DNA of 64,000 bases from Chaunax sp. Z400 (taxonomy: Eukaryota > Chordata > Actinopteri > Lophiiformes > Chaunacidae): NCBI GenBank assembly GCA_037577475.1, contig CM075206.1, positions 8,031,459 through 8,095,458 of the forward strand, written 5' to 3'. A program made the position numbers and the translations under genes. Below, piece after piece: positions 14,153 through 25,060 of the stretch. The notes beneath the pieces are model-generated. The model worked only from the letters and a program-made list of their open reading frames with translations, searched no databases and was not told the origin of the DNA. How positions within the stretch are numbered: the first letter of the stretch is position 1; every line of letters begins with the position of its first letter.

Positions 14153-15499
14153 TGATCATAAAAGAATGGGTTTTATGAGAGGCCATGTAGGCCTTATTTT
14201 ATACTTCCTCACACACTATCATAATTTCATATAGACACACTCATACTCTCTCACACACGCTACTATACTCTCTCATATGCACAATCATACACTGTAAAAT
14301 GTAAGATTGAATTTAATTAGAAATACTGAGTTGACCTATCAGTTTTTATCAACTTGTTAAAAACACTCATTTTATTTTACTTACTTTGGCATCAAGAAAA
14401 CTGTCAAACTTAGCTTACTTGAGTTTGCTTCATTTCAACAAACCAAGTACTGGGAACTTTTGCTTTTTTCAGTACTCAGTTACATCCCACAGTGTAACTA
14501 AGTAAATTACTGTTATACTTAAGTACCCCACAAATTAGATCTACTTTACTTGAATAGCCTGTTTTCTGTTCATACCACTTTCTACTTGTACTCCACTACT
14601 TTTCATGGGAAACAACCCTTTTGTTATGTGAGAAAAGTTGGATAAATGATACTTTTGTTTTGTAAAACTCTACACAGGTATCATATATTCTACTCAGCTT
14701 CTAAAATCTTTAATTCATATTCAAATCTGTTACATGGAATGCTCTTAACAGTTGTGGCAATAGCACACACCAGAATAGATTCTTTCACATGGGCAAAAAA
14801 TGTCAGCTACCCAACATTGAACAGGAAAGCTGCAGAACAAGAAACAGGTACACGCGAATCTATCCTGGTGTTTGCTATTGCCACAACTGTGAAGAGCATT
14901 CCATGTAACAGATCTGAATATGGATTAAAGATTTTAGAAGCTGAGTAGAATATCTGATACCTGAGTAGAGTTTTACAAAACAAAAGTACCATTTATCCAA
15001 CTTTTCTCACATAACAAAAGGGCTGTTTCCCATGAAAAGTAGTGGAGTACAAGTAGAAAGTGGTACGAACAGAAAACAGGCTATTCAAGTCAAGTAGCTC
15101 TAATTTGTGGGGTACTTAAGGATAAGAGTAATTTACTTAGTTACAATTTGGGATGTAACTAAGTACTGCAAAAAAGCAAAAGTTCCCAGTACTTGGTTTG
15201 TTTAAATGAAGCAAACTCAAGTAAACTAAGTTTGACAGTTTTCTTGATGCCAAAGTACAAGTAACTAAAATAAAATGAATATTATTAACAAGTTGATAAA
15301 AACTGAGTTCGGTCAACTCAGTATTTCTAATTAAATTCAATCCTACATTTTACAGTGTATGATTGTGCATGTAGAGTATAGTAGTGTGTGTGAGAGAGTA
15401 TGATTGTGTCTGTATGAAATTATAATAGAGTGTGTGAAAAAGTGTAAAATATGGCCTACATGGCCTCTCGTATTTTATTTTTATCCCACGCTTTGATCA
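14153..15499. mobile_element. Large foldback (long inverted-repeat) element, ~1.35 kb
   Basis: Two arms of about 630-640 bp, 14153-14782 and 14856-15499, are imperfect reverse complements around a ~73-bp spacer. Checkable pairs are: GAGAGGCCATGTAGGCC at 14177-14193 with GGCCTACATGGCCTCTC at 15453-15469; GGCAATAGCACACACCAGAA near 14755 with TTCTGGTGTTTGCTATTGCC-like sequence near 14860; and TGATCA at both outer ends. The arms include fish-MITE-like motifs (ACTTGTACTCCACTAC, ACTGTAAAATGTA). Short frames on both arms are mirror images and not genes. It is most likely a foldback-type non-autonomous DNA transposon, or two inverted copies of one MITE. No transposase is present. Confidence 0.85.
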
Positions 15500-17479
15500 C
15501 TCCACATGAAATGTGCTGTAATTACTAGTCCAGATCAATGGAGAGGGCAGTGCTCCTTTGTCGCAGTCAGCTCGTCTCCCTGAGAGCTGATCTTACGTCA
15601 TCTCTGGTTCACTTCTTATGAGGCCACAAGCCCTCCACGGGCCCTGGGTGTGGTACAGGGGGTTGCAAGGGAAAGGAATTTCATCAAAAGTGCATTTAAT
15701 CTTAGACCAAAGAACTTTAACAAGCACAGCGGGTTAATTCACCTTGACTTTTTCTTTGGCTTTGGGCCATCTTTCATCTTTTCCCTCAGACTACAAGCCA
15801 GAGCTCACTGTAAAGAGTTAAGCAGTTATTTATATAATGATATTATGCATAATTGAAGATATTTGCAATTTTCAAACTTGCATGAGTTTCAGTCCCTTAA
15901 ATTTCTACCGGATAGACTTGCGCTTTAGGGCAGTGCTCCTTGAAAATTACACACAATGAGTTTTTTTTGCTAGCCTTTCATTTGACTGTCATCATTGGGT
16001 GGCTTGTTAACCACAAGACTTCAACAAGTTTCCAGGAGGAGGTTGAGAACAGGATTGAAGCATACATTAATCCTTCCTTCCAGTGCCACCTTATCGCTTT
16101 AAAGGTCCCTTCCACTCCAAAATGTGTTTTTCTTCCTAGTTCCTCACATGGGTTTGTTGATTAGCTTTACAGTACAAATACCTCAGCCACAGATTTCAGC
16201 ATTTTTGGACTAGCTGCTTAAAGGTTAAGTTTTAGTTACATTTCATTTAAATTAAATTAAATAATGTTAAAAGTCAATATGTCCTGTCTCATGTGTCAAC
16301 TTACTAACAATGATCGCCCCCTTACCTTAACTAAGCGCCTTAGGTTGTCCAAAAATATCAATACAATTGTTAGTAATGGCATTGCAGTCGCTACCTGCAT
16401 TACAAATTGTAGGGTAAAATAAATGAAATAACTTTGTTTCCTCTTCCCAGCTGTAGAAAACATATTTGCTAATGCAAAGAGGTTGTGTACGCAACTGTGT
16501 TGGTGAAATCTAAATTGTCACCAATCTATTTGTTCAAGGAATGCCGGTGTAAAAGCAAATAACCTTCCCCCATTTTCTATTCTACATGTGCTCTCTTTCT
16601 CCCAGTTGTGTGTTTTTCATCGGCTGCGTTTGCACATTTGTTTCTTTAGCCACTTGTTTGTCGAAGAGGGCTCAAAGCAAAGATACCAGAAATTCCAGTC
16701 ACTGCTTGCTGGGTGAGTAAATCTCTGTTTAATTCTTAATTTGTTCTGCAATCCAAACGTAATCAGAGAAGTTTGGTTTTGTTCCAAACTTAAACAGAAT
16801 TTCCAGCAATTCTATGACATAAACAAGAACCTCAGTCGGCATCTCCTGAATATGCAATGAGTGTACAACACATGGCTAGCTACTAACACGTCTGCTTCAA
16901 TCTCCTAGGCAAAGCATTTAAAAGTTGTTTGTTGTGTTGTTTACCCTTGTGGTATTAATTGTGCATGTGCATTACACATTTTAAGTGCTGCAAAAAATGT
17001 GTTTAATTTGCACAGAACCTCACACACTGTAAATGGAGAAAACATCTGTGCTTTTCTCCTTTTTGGGCCATCCCAGCCAGCAAATATCATCTGCAATGAC
17101 ATCAGTGTCATCATTTATGTCTGCTTTGGAGGTTTAATCCAAACCAAATGTTTCAAAACGTTTCTTGGAAACATATTATCCGATAGGACAATTTCTACAA
17201 ATCCTAAAATGAATGTTTTCTCATAGAATAAACCTACAGTGGCTGATTACTTAGGATGGCTCCTCAGTCCACACATAAAGAAAAACGGCCAAGCAGAGTC
17301 TACAATTCATCTATGCAGATGACAGATGGTTTTACTGACTTTTATTTGGAGAAAGCCCCCAGTGTCTTAAATTAAAAAAGACAGTTTTATGTTTCACAGT
17401 TTTTGTAGATTGTTGTTAGTGAGGTGGCACAAAATGAAAATGTACTTCTGGCCTTACAATCATGAACGTCAGTAATTTT
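15500..17479. other. Intergenic, nothing recognised
   Basis: Moderately AT-rich sequence without splice-supported open frames, simple repeats or clear transposons. Confidence 0.35.
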
Positions 17480-17587
17480 AATGGACATGTCATAATGTGT
17501 ATTTTAATGCACGTAGACTTGGCTCCAGATGCAGATGAAATCATTCTAAACATGCCAATATGCTGATGTTTCGCAAGTATAATGTTT

Positions 17588-17690
17588 ACCACATTCACCA
17601 TGTTAATTTAGCATGTTAGCATGCTAGCATTTGCTAATAAACATAGAGCAACTGAGGTTGATGGCAATAGCATAAGTTTTGTATGTATTT
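17588..17690 (+). repeat. Teleost dispersed repeat (TTAGCATGTTAGCATGCTAG type)
   Basis: TTAGCATGTTAGCATGCTAGC followed by ATTTGCTAATAAAC, then GCAACTGAGGTTGATGGCAATAGCATAAGTTTTG, is the signature core of a very common teleost interspersed repeat. The copy is truncated and diverged, and its left boundary is uncertain (it may reach about 17480). Confidence 0.6.
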
Positions 17691-17699
17691 GTGGCAGTG

Positions 17700-19140
17700 T
17701 GGCTTTGGTAAGTGCAGGATAGAGAAGGGAGAGAGAATAGGGGTGGTTCAGGGAATGGTGTCAGGGAGAGAGAGGTAATTGTTCCACGTGTTTTGCGTTG
17801 AACTGATCGCTCTCTCTCCCTTTTATTGCAGCGTGATGGACCTGGACGTCTGCCTGCTGTAGTCACATCTGGACTGATGCTGGAAAGCATCTGTGTTATT
17901 TGTGTATTTGTTAGTGAAGCTGAAAGCTTGTGAGTTGCATTCAGTTTAAGTTAAATAAAGACTGTTACCAACGTCATTCATCGGAGCCGTCACTGAGAGA
18001 ACCAACACACACAGCCAAGAGTTCACTATTACAGTATTTGATCGGAAACGATCGTATTAAACAAATAAGAATTTAAATTTTACGACTAGATGATGATGAT
18101 AACCGCAAAGTGGAACAACTGACTGACTGTCGTGGCCATGCCTCGAGCCATCCTGCTTCCATTACTAAATATGTGAGAAAAAAAACAAGAAAAAGAAAAC
18201 ACAGAATATTGTTCCATGTCCTCTGTTGCCCTCGTTTGTTAACTTTGTTTTCCAACCACAGTTTCATTAACTATAGCACTGGTGCGCTATAAATTCCAAG
18301 AGTCCAATCCCAACAATTGTAAAAATCAATCATTATGCCTCATTGTGTTATTTACTATGACTCACAGAAATTCAAATCTTAGGACAGTCAGAAAGTGAGA
18401 TAATGAAATGGAATAATTTAATGTAAACTGAGGCCTTAAGTGTGTTATATTATAAGAATGGATAAAAAGCATGAACACACTAACATCAGCCCCTCTGAAA
18501 TGTTGGAGAATATTTCCACAATAATGATTTTTAATCTAGGTCATTATAAGGTGCTATTGTTTCTTGATATAACAGTTTGTGACAAATACTTTATGAGCTG
18601 TTCCAAAAAAGCACCAGAAACAGCAACCTTGCTCTTTACTCACCCCCACAGTCGCTCTTTTCATCGACGTGTGGTAAAAAAAAAGCACAAAAAAAAAAGC
18701 TTTAAAGTCCATTTTAAAATGTGAGTTCTTTACGTTCCATCCAAGGTTAGCTTCAGGTTAATTGCTTACTTGTAATTGGGGGAATTAAATGGTCTCATTT
18801 CCCTTTTCATTATCACTCAGGGACATCTTTGTTCGACATTATCGGTCAATCCAATTAGTCTAAAAATACATTTACATATCACAAGGGCTGATCGGGAAAA
18901 AGGCTTAAAAGGCTTAGAAAATTACAACAGAGCTCCGCTAATTTACAAGCAAGGCTCACTGGTTTTATATGACCATTTACAAGGTCTCACCATTGTAAGA
19001 GTCATGGTTAGAAACTGTAGTGAATGGACAGCAAGACCCTGATGGTGAGGGCTAATTTTTTTTTAAGTATTTCTGATAATCAGTGGTTTTTAATGCCAAA
19101 AGGATTTAATGATTGAAGAGACAAACGTCAAATTAAACAC
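17700..19140. other. Intergenic, no gene recognised
   Basis: Contains a GAGAGAGAGA-rich stretch near 17764 and an AATAAA within TTAAATAAAGACTGTTACC near 17950 that could belong to a degraded retroelement. No coding exon identified. Confidence 0.35.
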
Positions 19141-21006
19141 ATCACAATGTTATTTTTATTTAAGTGTTTCCAATGAATATTTGCACAATTTAAGATAAGC
19201 TCACAGAGTTAATCTGCATTCATTGCATGACTAAACATATGTCAATTCACAGTATTAGTGCAAAAGTAGAAGAATAAGTACTTTATTTTTAATATATAAG
19301 TGACGGAATAGCTAAAGTCCCCTCGTGTAACATTCTGACTTTAATATTTGGCTTTTAAACACAATCATAGAGCCAGGACGTAGCACCAGCATCTTATACT
19401 ATCCATGAATTCAACCAAACAAGACATGCCAAGGATCAGGTTCATCTTAACGGCTGGAATGCAATTCAGATTTACTTAAATTGAGTACTTTGTCAACAAC
19501 TTAAGACATGAAAACAGACTTCTAAAACATCAAACTGAAATACTTAATCATGTATTTAATCTTAAGATCAACTGCAGCTCAGAGCGAGATAATTCCACTT
19601 AAGGTAATTCGACAAACAAGAGTCAATATATTAAAAAGCAGGAAAAAAAACAAACACTGTAAACATTAGTTTTTCCAACTAGCAGTAACAATACTTTCTA
19701 CAAAAATAAAAGCCTTTTAGTTTTTAGGACTCTCTGTTCAAAAAGGCTCAAGATGGATGTTTTTATCCAGTTTACCAGAACGGCAGATGACATAGACGTG
19801 GAGAAAAATCCTTTTTTTCACAATGCTATAAGAGCACAAATATAACATTGTTGCTACAATACTTAGCCCTAATGAATTCCACAATGAAGCATGGGTCAAG
19901 GCAATATCAACGGCCAATTAATAGAAATGAAGCTTTTCTTTAACGTTAGCATTTTGGATGTATGTAGACCTGTCACACCACAGGTAATGCAACAGCTAAA
20001 AATTCAAGTTGATAGACCAAAATGTGTGCAAAATATGGATAATGAGATGATTTACTGTATAATACCTCTTATATGTTAATATCTGATCTATACATAGTAT
20101 CAGGTGCAGGTGTGTAATTCCTGGAATCAGCAGTACCTAACACAATTATACAGTAGCATGCATCAACCTGAGTTTGTCCAAAAATATATTTTGTCATTAG
20201 ACGCAAATATTTGAATAAAATCTATATAATATAGGCAGGTACAGCTACCTGTGAGTTTGTCTATTTGGGCTGCATGAGGTCATTCTTAAATGAAAAGCTA
20301 GCTCCCTCTAGTGGACAATACAGGGATAGTACATCAAAACCATCACCCATCTTCCCAAATACACAACCTCCACAGGCTTAACAATGAATCCTTATTATGG
20401 CATTGAAACATGTGATCATTTACACTCATAGCACACTATAAACTACTACATCACATCCTTCAGTTCTCAGACAATATAGCTACAAGAATAGTGTTCTATA
20501 TAATTTAACATTTTTACTGTTAATATGATCAAAATACAAGTGTAGTACTATTTGGCTGACTCCTTTTGCATAACATCCATAATGACACCAATTATGTCTT
20601 CATAAACTATATAATAGCAAATGTTACCTTTTCTTCTTGTTGTATCTGGATGTAAATCCTTCCTGTAATCTTTAAGGTTTCTGTTTAATACTAACTCCAG
20701 GTTCCTGGCCTAGACGGGCTCAGCAACCATAACGTAAGACAAATGAAAAAAAACATTGTCTATAAACACTGCAGTGCACTCACACCCCCGGTAACGTGTT
20801 TTCACAACCTGAGCAGCAATGCCGAAAGAAAATCTAAAATTGTTCATGCAAAGTTAGAACATTTAGGTACCTTTTGGTACTTTCTTTAAAAACCTTAAAC
20901 CTTACAGGGTTGTTCTGTATTAGGGCGTCTGAAACTGACCATTATGGCTTCTTGGCCTTGTTCTTCCGGGAATGTTGTATGCTTACACAGATATCCTGTT
21001 TGACTC
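19141..21006 (-). other. Probable 3'UTR of the scramblase gene (extent uncertain)
   Basis: Downstream of the scramblase stop the minus strand has no open exon. A strong poly(A) candidate is AATAAA at 19155-19160 (minus), followed by a GT-rich element (ATTGTGATGTGTTT). That would make a ~1.85-kb 3'UTR. A nearer TTTATT occurs at 19282-19287. Distal-site use is inference; transcript data would decide. Confidence 0.35.
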
Positions 21007-21036
21007 TCAGTTAGTCGTCTCAAAGAACATGAAATC
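21007..21036 (-). CDS. plscr: Scramblase terminal coding exon
   Basis: After the acceptor TCTACACAG the frame reads DFMFFETTN and TGA (21007-21009). DFMFFE is the invariant end of the scramblase C-terminal hydrophobic segment. This exon is too short for ORF finders and was located by extending the conserved motif. Confidence 0.9.
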   Translation of the reverse strand, partial: DFMFFETTN

Positions 21037-21746
21037 CTGTGTAGAAAGAACAAGGAGAAAGTGTTAAGAGCATTAAAATGACACAAACCTAATGCCTCCG
21101 ACTGCAGTAAAATATATCAGCTAAGGTGTGAAATCTATGCACTGATGTGTCACTGCCAAACTGAAAGCATGCTGAGATTTGAGCATTTGAGCATTTTAAC
21201 CAATGTGGCTCGTACCGCTGCAGACAGCTGACAAGCTGTTTCCCATTTGAAATGATTTGAGTGGTATCAGGCCGCATTTCCCACAAAATGTGGGCTAAGT
21301 TGTACAGTAAGTGGTAGGTACATGAAATTTTTGACAACCAGTGAAGAGAAACATTCCCCATGGAGTGATGGGTCATTTGAGGCCAAGTCTGCATCTGCAG
21401 GAGCCACATTTTGGCAACAGCTCTTATTTTGCTAAAACAATTGTTTTGATTTGTTTTAACAATTGTTTTAAGGACCTTAAAGTGATTATAATTTAAGTGA
21501 TAATGGGGTTTTTTATGTTGACTAACTAAGCTATAAATATGTGTATTGCTTCACTTACAATGAGAAAACATGCACCAATCATTACAGCCTTCATTTTCAC
21601 ATCCAGATCCATCGGGAACTGGATGCCAAAGTTGTCTGAATCTGTGAATGCTTCCCGAAGAAGTCCTGTCCACTGCTTACTGATTTTACCGATCTTACTG
21701 ACTTCATCCATAGTCAAAATCTGCAGAGAGAGTCACAGAGAAAGAA

Positions 21747-21785
<39 letters not shown>

Positions 21786-24394
21786 CATGTGTTGCATTGG
21801 GATAAAGATCAGTCCCTGAACTTGTGTAGTTGTTGGAGGGAGATCATGGAACAAGTCATAATCCTGTCCAATTGCATCCATTTGCCTGCTGCCACAGTAG
21901 CTTCAGTTTTGTACTGACTTCAAAGTAACTCGGGAGGAACAGGGATGGTAATATCATGCTTCAGTTACCCCCTCTGTGCGTCTGGTGAAAGGTCTGCATC
22001 ACTGACCCAAATCTCCTTCACAGCTCAATCTAATAAAATCAGCTGAGCCGTGGAACAATGGCCACACTGTACCACACAAGAGCGTGCCCTGTCCAACGGC
22101 TACATCCAAGCTACGGCTGGCTCTGATTGGAAACATATTCCCTGCTCCAAAGCACAAGGAGGTTCCCTTATAAAAAAAAAAAATGTTCAGAGACTGTTAC
22201 CATGTAGTGTTGTGTTTTCACAAATGTAAGGGATTTCTGTGTTTGGATAAACTCACCTCAAAATCAACATCTGGAAGGCAGCTCCATCCACAGAAGGGCC
22301 CATGGATCTTCAGCACAGGCTCACTGTGTTCGTTCGCAACAAGGAATTTAGGGGAGAACGGGTGCCACTGTTGTACAACGTACCCCACTGTGTTACCGGG
22401 GGGAGACTGCACCTCCAGCTGAGTGAGGGATTGTGGGAGAACAGAGTATGCATACGCTGAACCAAAGTCACCTTGCAATTTTATGGACACGAGACGAGCA
22501 AGAAAAGGTTTTTTTCCACTCACCTCCTGCAGACAACAAGGGAAGAAGCAAGACATGCAATTAAGCGGTCTGGTGACGGTGATGACCTCTTGTCCGTAAT
22601 TGTCAAGAACGTGGATGGTGAAGGGCCGCATGGGACCACAGCACTGTCGGTTTAGACAGTCGTTCTCCTCGACAGCGTAGAACACATTCTGACCCATGGA
22701 GTTACGGACCTCATATTTATTGTTGCTTTCAAAGCCGACGAGGGCTGCACGGACAAACAACTTGTGTGAAGATGTCATTGCTAAACAGAGCCTGCTAAAT
22801 GTGCTGTGTGTGTACTGCAACCCTGATTCCAAAAAATGTCAGGATGTAAATAAAAGAGAATGCAATTTAGTAGTAAACAAAAATTTGATTTGATGGCATC
22901 AAATTTAGAGGAAATGTACAAACATCAACGGATGTATTTAAATTGATAATGTCAAACAATAAATATATTGTTTTGCTACTATTTTCAATTCAGTATCTCT
23001 AAAAAAAAAAGTATTGCAAAATTATAACATTCTGTTTTATTCATGTTTTAAATAGCAGCCTTTTTTTTTTGGAATCGGGGTTTTAAAAAGAAATAGCCGC
23101 ATACATTATGAATGTTCTCATAAGTCAGTGCGTGTTTACATACTTTACCTTCAATAAGCTCAACTTTCTGTTTGATGAGTAGCTGATCCACCTAGAAAAC
23201 CAGATAACCACATACAGTGGATTCAAATGTACGCATTTATGTCTGTTAAATGCACAAGTTCAGTGGAGAAGGTTCAGTTGCACGGAAGGTTTTAAGAAGG
23301 TTTGCATCAAGCCAGGAAAAAGATGATGTGGGCGGTTAAAAAGAAAATATGTGTGAGGCTTCTACTTTGCTACTGGACTAACTGGGCTAAGTTAAGCTAA
23401 CATGTATCACTTACACCAAACTGTTAAGATACACTAAGATAAAATAACATCTTTATTGATACACAGTGGGGTAATTTGGTTGTTGGAGCATGAAAACACA
23501 ATTTTTAGACAAATCGCCACAATGCCTCTGTTCCTTTGTTAAATTAACCCACCACTATAAAAGGGCATGAAGACATGCCAGGGATTGTGCCATTGGCATG
23601 CTGGAGGTAGGGCAGTCCACCTGATCACCTGCGCCCTGGTCGATCACGAGTAAAGACCAAGAATCAGGATCAACATATCTGCCTGCTGGACCTCAGGGAC
23701 AGGTTCTGACCAGCCACCGCTACGGCAGCAGAGACCATTGGTACCCATAATAGACATGTACACGCCAAAGCAATAAGAAATCATCTGAGGCATGATGGAC
23801 TGTTACCCCGACGACCTTACACTGGTGCTCTGCCCAGTGTCTGGAGGAGGATGACGTCACAGCGATGAGCCCCGACATAGAAAACATGTGTGGTTAAGTC
23901 GAGTGAGTGAGAGCAGCGTGAACATCCTACACAGACCGAAGACTGGACCGCCATTCCACAAGACGAGCAGAGTTTGTGCCGGTCCATGAGGAGGAGGATT
24001 ACTGCTGCAATCAAGGCTGGGGACACACTAATTACTGATACTTCAGTTGTGTCACCAGAGAAATTTATTGTGCTTATATTTTTGTTGCATCTCTTACTTT
24101 TACGCTTAATAATTAAGATAAAACATCAAAAAGTTCATAAGGAAGAAAATACCAGTTGTTATCTTCATATGACCCAAACTACCAAAACAAATCTGCAAAT
24201 AAACACAGTATTTTTAAATCCCTCTGGTATTATTATAGTATTATTATTAGTATTATTATTATTAGTATTATTATTAGTATTATTAGTATATTTTATTTGA
24301 AAGGAAAAGAAAAACTTAAACAGTTTCTTACCTGAGTCAGGTACTCTAATCCTGGCGGACAGCCTGGTATACTGGGCACAGCATACATATTCAT
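21007..24394 (-). CDS. plscr: Phospholipid scramblase family protein, complete 226-residue spliced CDS
   Basis: Six coding exons on the minus strand join in consistent phase: 24394-24332, 23191-23149, 22744-22524, 22418-22257, 21720-21559 and 21036-21007. Each intron has GT-AG ends. The product has scramblase hallmarks in order: PPGLEYL at about 13-19, a LIKQKVELIE helix, GFESNNKYEVRNSMGQ, a CCGPMRPF core, GQEVITVTRPL, a Cys-rich CMSCFFPCC (98-106), SPPGNTVGYV, the GKISKQWTGL nuclear-import-like segment (174-183), the acidic DSDNFGIQFPMD loop (190-201) resembling the family's Ca2+-binding EF-hand-like motif, and the C-terminal hydrophobic MIGACFLIDFMFFE. Known family role: Ca2+-responsive bidirectional phospholipid movement at the plasma membrane. 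The protein lacks the Pro-rich N-terminus of PLSCR1 (318 residues in human). The paralogue is unresolved; PLSCR5-like is possible from context. Confidence 0.93.
21559..21720 (-). CDS. plscr: Scramblase coding exon 5
   Basis: 162 bp, phase 0, from CTGCAG to ATT|GTAAGT. It encodes the GKISKQWTGL segment, the acidic loop DSDNFGIQFPMD and most of the hydrophobic C-terminal segment (KAVMIGACFLI). All are near-identical in pattern to PLSCR1. Confidence 0.94.
21755..21782. repeat. (AT)n microsatellite in a scramblase intron
   Basis: Pure AT run just upstream (gene sense) of the acceptor for coding exon 5, in the intron 21721-22256. Confidence 0.9.
22257..22418 (-). CDS. plscr: Scramblase coding exon 4
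   Basis: 162 bp (54 codons, phase 0 both ends) between ACTCAG and GAG|GTGAGT. It encodes LEVQSPPGNTVGYVVQQWHP through CLPDVDFE, the second half of the beta-barrel domain. It is separated from exon 3 by only 105 bp. Confidence 0.93.
22524..22744 (-). CDS. plscr: Scramblase coding exon 3 (core barrel)
   Basis: 221 bp from acceptor GTGCAG to donor GAG|GTGAGT. It encodes LVGFESNNKYEVRN through CMSCFFPCCLQE. In human PLSCR1 the equivalent cysteine cluster is CCCPCC and is palmitoylated for membrane targeting. Here two of those positions are Phe (FFPCC), with Cys retained at 98, 101, 105 and 106. Confidence 0.93.
22819..23082. mobile_element. Short MITE with CCCTGATTCC/GGAATCGGGG terminal inverted repeats
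   Basis: The left end AACCCTGATTCCAAAAAA (22819) and the right end TTTTTTTTTTGGAATCGGGG (about 23061-23080) are inverted copies. The 264-bp interior is AT-rich and non-coding. These termini are those of a very abundant teleost non-autonomous DNA transposon. The copy is internally shortened. It sits in the scramblase intron 22745-23148, about 75 bp upstream of coding exon 3. Confidence 0.8.
23149..23191 (-). CDS. plscr: Scramblase coding exon 2 (43 bp)
   Basis: Microexon between TTTTCTAG and GTAAAG, encoding VDQLLIKQKVELIE plus one base. It matches the conserved helix after the LEYL motif in scramblases. It ends in phase 1 and pairs exactly with the next exon's first two bases to give Ala. 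Confidence 0.88.
23550..24060 (+). pseudogene. Dead Tc1/mariner-like transposase relic
   Basis: Read on the plus strand with frame changes and stops, the interval gives DQHICLLDLRDRF, then PATATAAETIGTHNRHVHAKAIRNHL, then RHDGLLPRRPYTGALPS. This is the N-terminal helix-turn-helix region and linker of Tc1-like transposases (compare the TVRNRLRE...ARRPYTG signature). The catalytic DDE part is largely unreadable, and the 3' portion (GGGGACACACTAATTACTGAT, near 24020) resembles the usual transposase C-terminus. Stops and frameshifts make it non-functional. It lies in the scramblase intron 23192-24331, antisense to that gene. Confidence 0.75.
24227..24291. repeat. (TAT/TAG)n trinucleotide tract
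   Basis: Imperfect run of TAT and TAG trinucleotides inside a scramblase intron. It produces a fortuitous Leu/Val-rich frame. Confidence 0.85.
24332..24394 (-). CDS. plscr: Scramblase coding exon 1 (start exon)
   Basis: Encodes MNMYAVPSIPGCPPGLEYLTQ up to the donor CAG|GTAAG at 24327-24331. The exon itself probably begins at 24403 after CCCTCCAG. If it is spliced to the 5' exon at 24992, an in-frame TAG lies four codons before the ATG, so this ATG (AAAATGA, A at -3) is the first possible in-frame start. Only a token proline-rich N-terminus remains. Confidence 0.85.
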
Positions 24395-24991
24395 TTTGTT
24401 AGACTGGAGGGAGACCTATTGATAGATGGAACGTTTTAAGTGATAGCGCCATCTCGTGCTTATTCGAGTGTCACTCATAAACAAATGGAGATGCATAGCT
24501 GCGAATGGGCAACGGTTCTTATGTCTCTCTCTCTGTGCTTTCTGCCGAATAAACAGAACCGTCTGGAGACCGTGTCGTCTTTACTGTGGTGTCCATTCCG
24601 TCCTCAGACGCACAGCCTGAGGGAGCTGATGCAGACTTAAATGGTGGGCGACACAGATAATCTTATTATATCTGGAAGTGACGGGCTTCTAACGGGATGA
24701 CAAATCCGCTGACACAACAGGCCAACACAAAAAACATCGCCCGTCTCCAATATATAGGTCATATCAGTACAGATCACTATGTCTGTGTTAAAAGTGTTAA
24801 ATGTACTGTCTATAAATGTCTTGTCAGCTGGTAAGGAGCGCGCGCTGTGGTTTGATGTGCCTACTTTTTCCTTAAGAGGAGATGTCGACTTTTTAAAAGC
24901 GACGAGTCATCGTAACGCTAAACTAATAGTCTAAATATTTAATATTACCCCCTAAACAAATATATATTTTATTGGAATCATGATTACTCAC

Positions 24992-25060
24992 CTATTTCAC
25001 TTGCTGCTTAAATAAGAACAGGCCACTCCGGAACCAACACAGTGGAATAAACCTATAATC
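24992..25060 (-). other. plscr: Probable 5' untranslated exon of the scramblase gene
   Basis: The sequence GAAATAG|GTGAGTAAT gives a strong donor at 24986-24991 (minus), about 590 bp upstream of the start exon. Its open frames terminate inside the exon (TGA within AGCAAGTGAAATAG), so it is non-coding. The 5' limit is not determined. It lies directly downstream of a CCAAT/CRE cluster, as expected for a first exon. Confidence 0.5.

Noticed and set aside
14646..14992. Two ~60-100 codon frames on opposite strands sharing related sequence (ILLFCKTLHRYHIFYSASKI / VLLFCKTLLRYQIFYSASKI)
   Set aside because: They are mirror translations of the two arms of the foldback, not paralogous genes.
21089..21409. 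106-codon minus-strand frame inside the scramblase locus
   Set aside because: It lies wholly in the last intron (21037-21558), and the flanking exons join without it.
22218..22832. 204-codon continuous frame taken as a single-exon gene
   Set aside because: It reads through two real exons, the 105-bp intron and flanking intron sequence. Conserved scramblase motifs and splice sites define the true exons.
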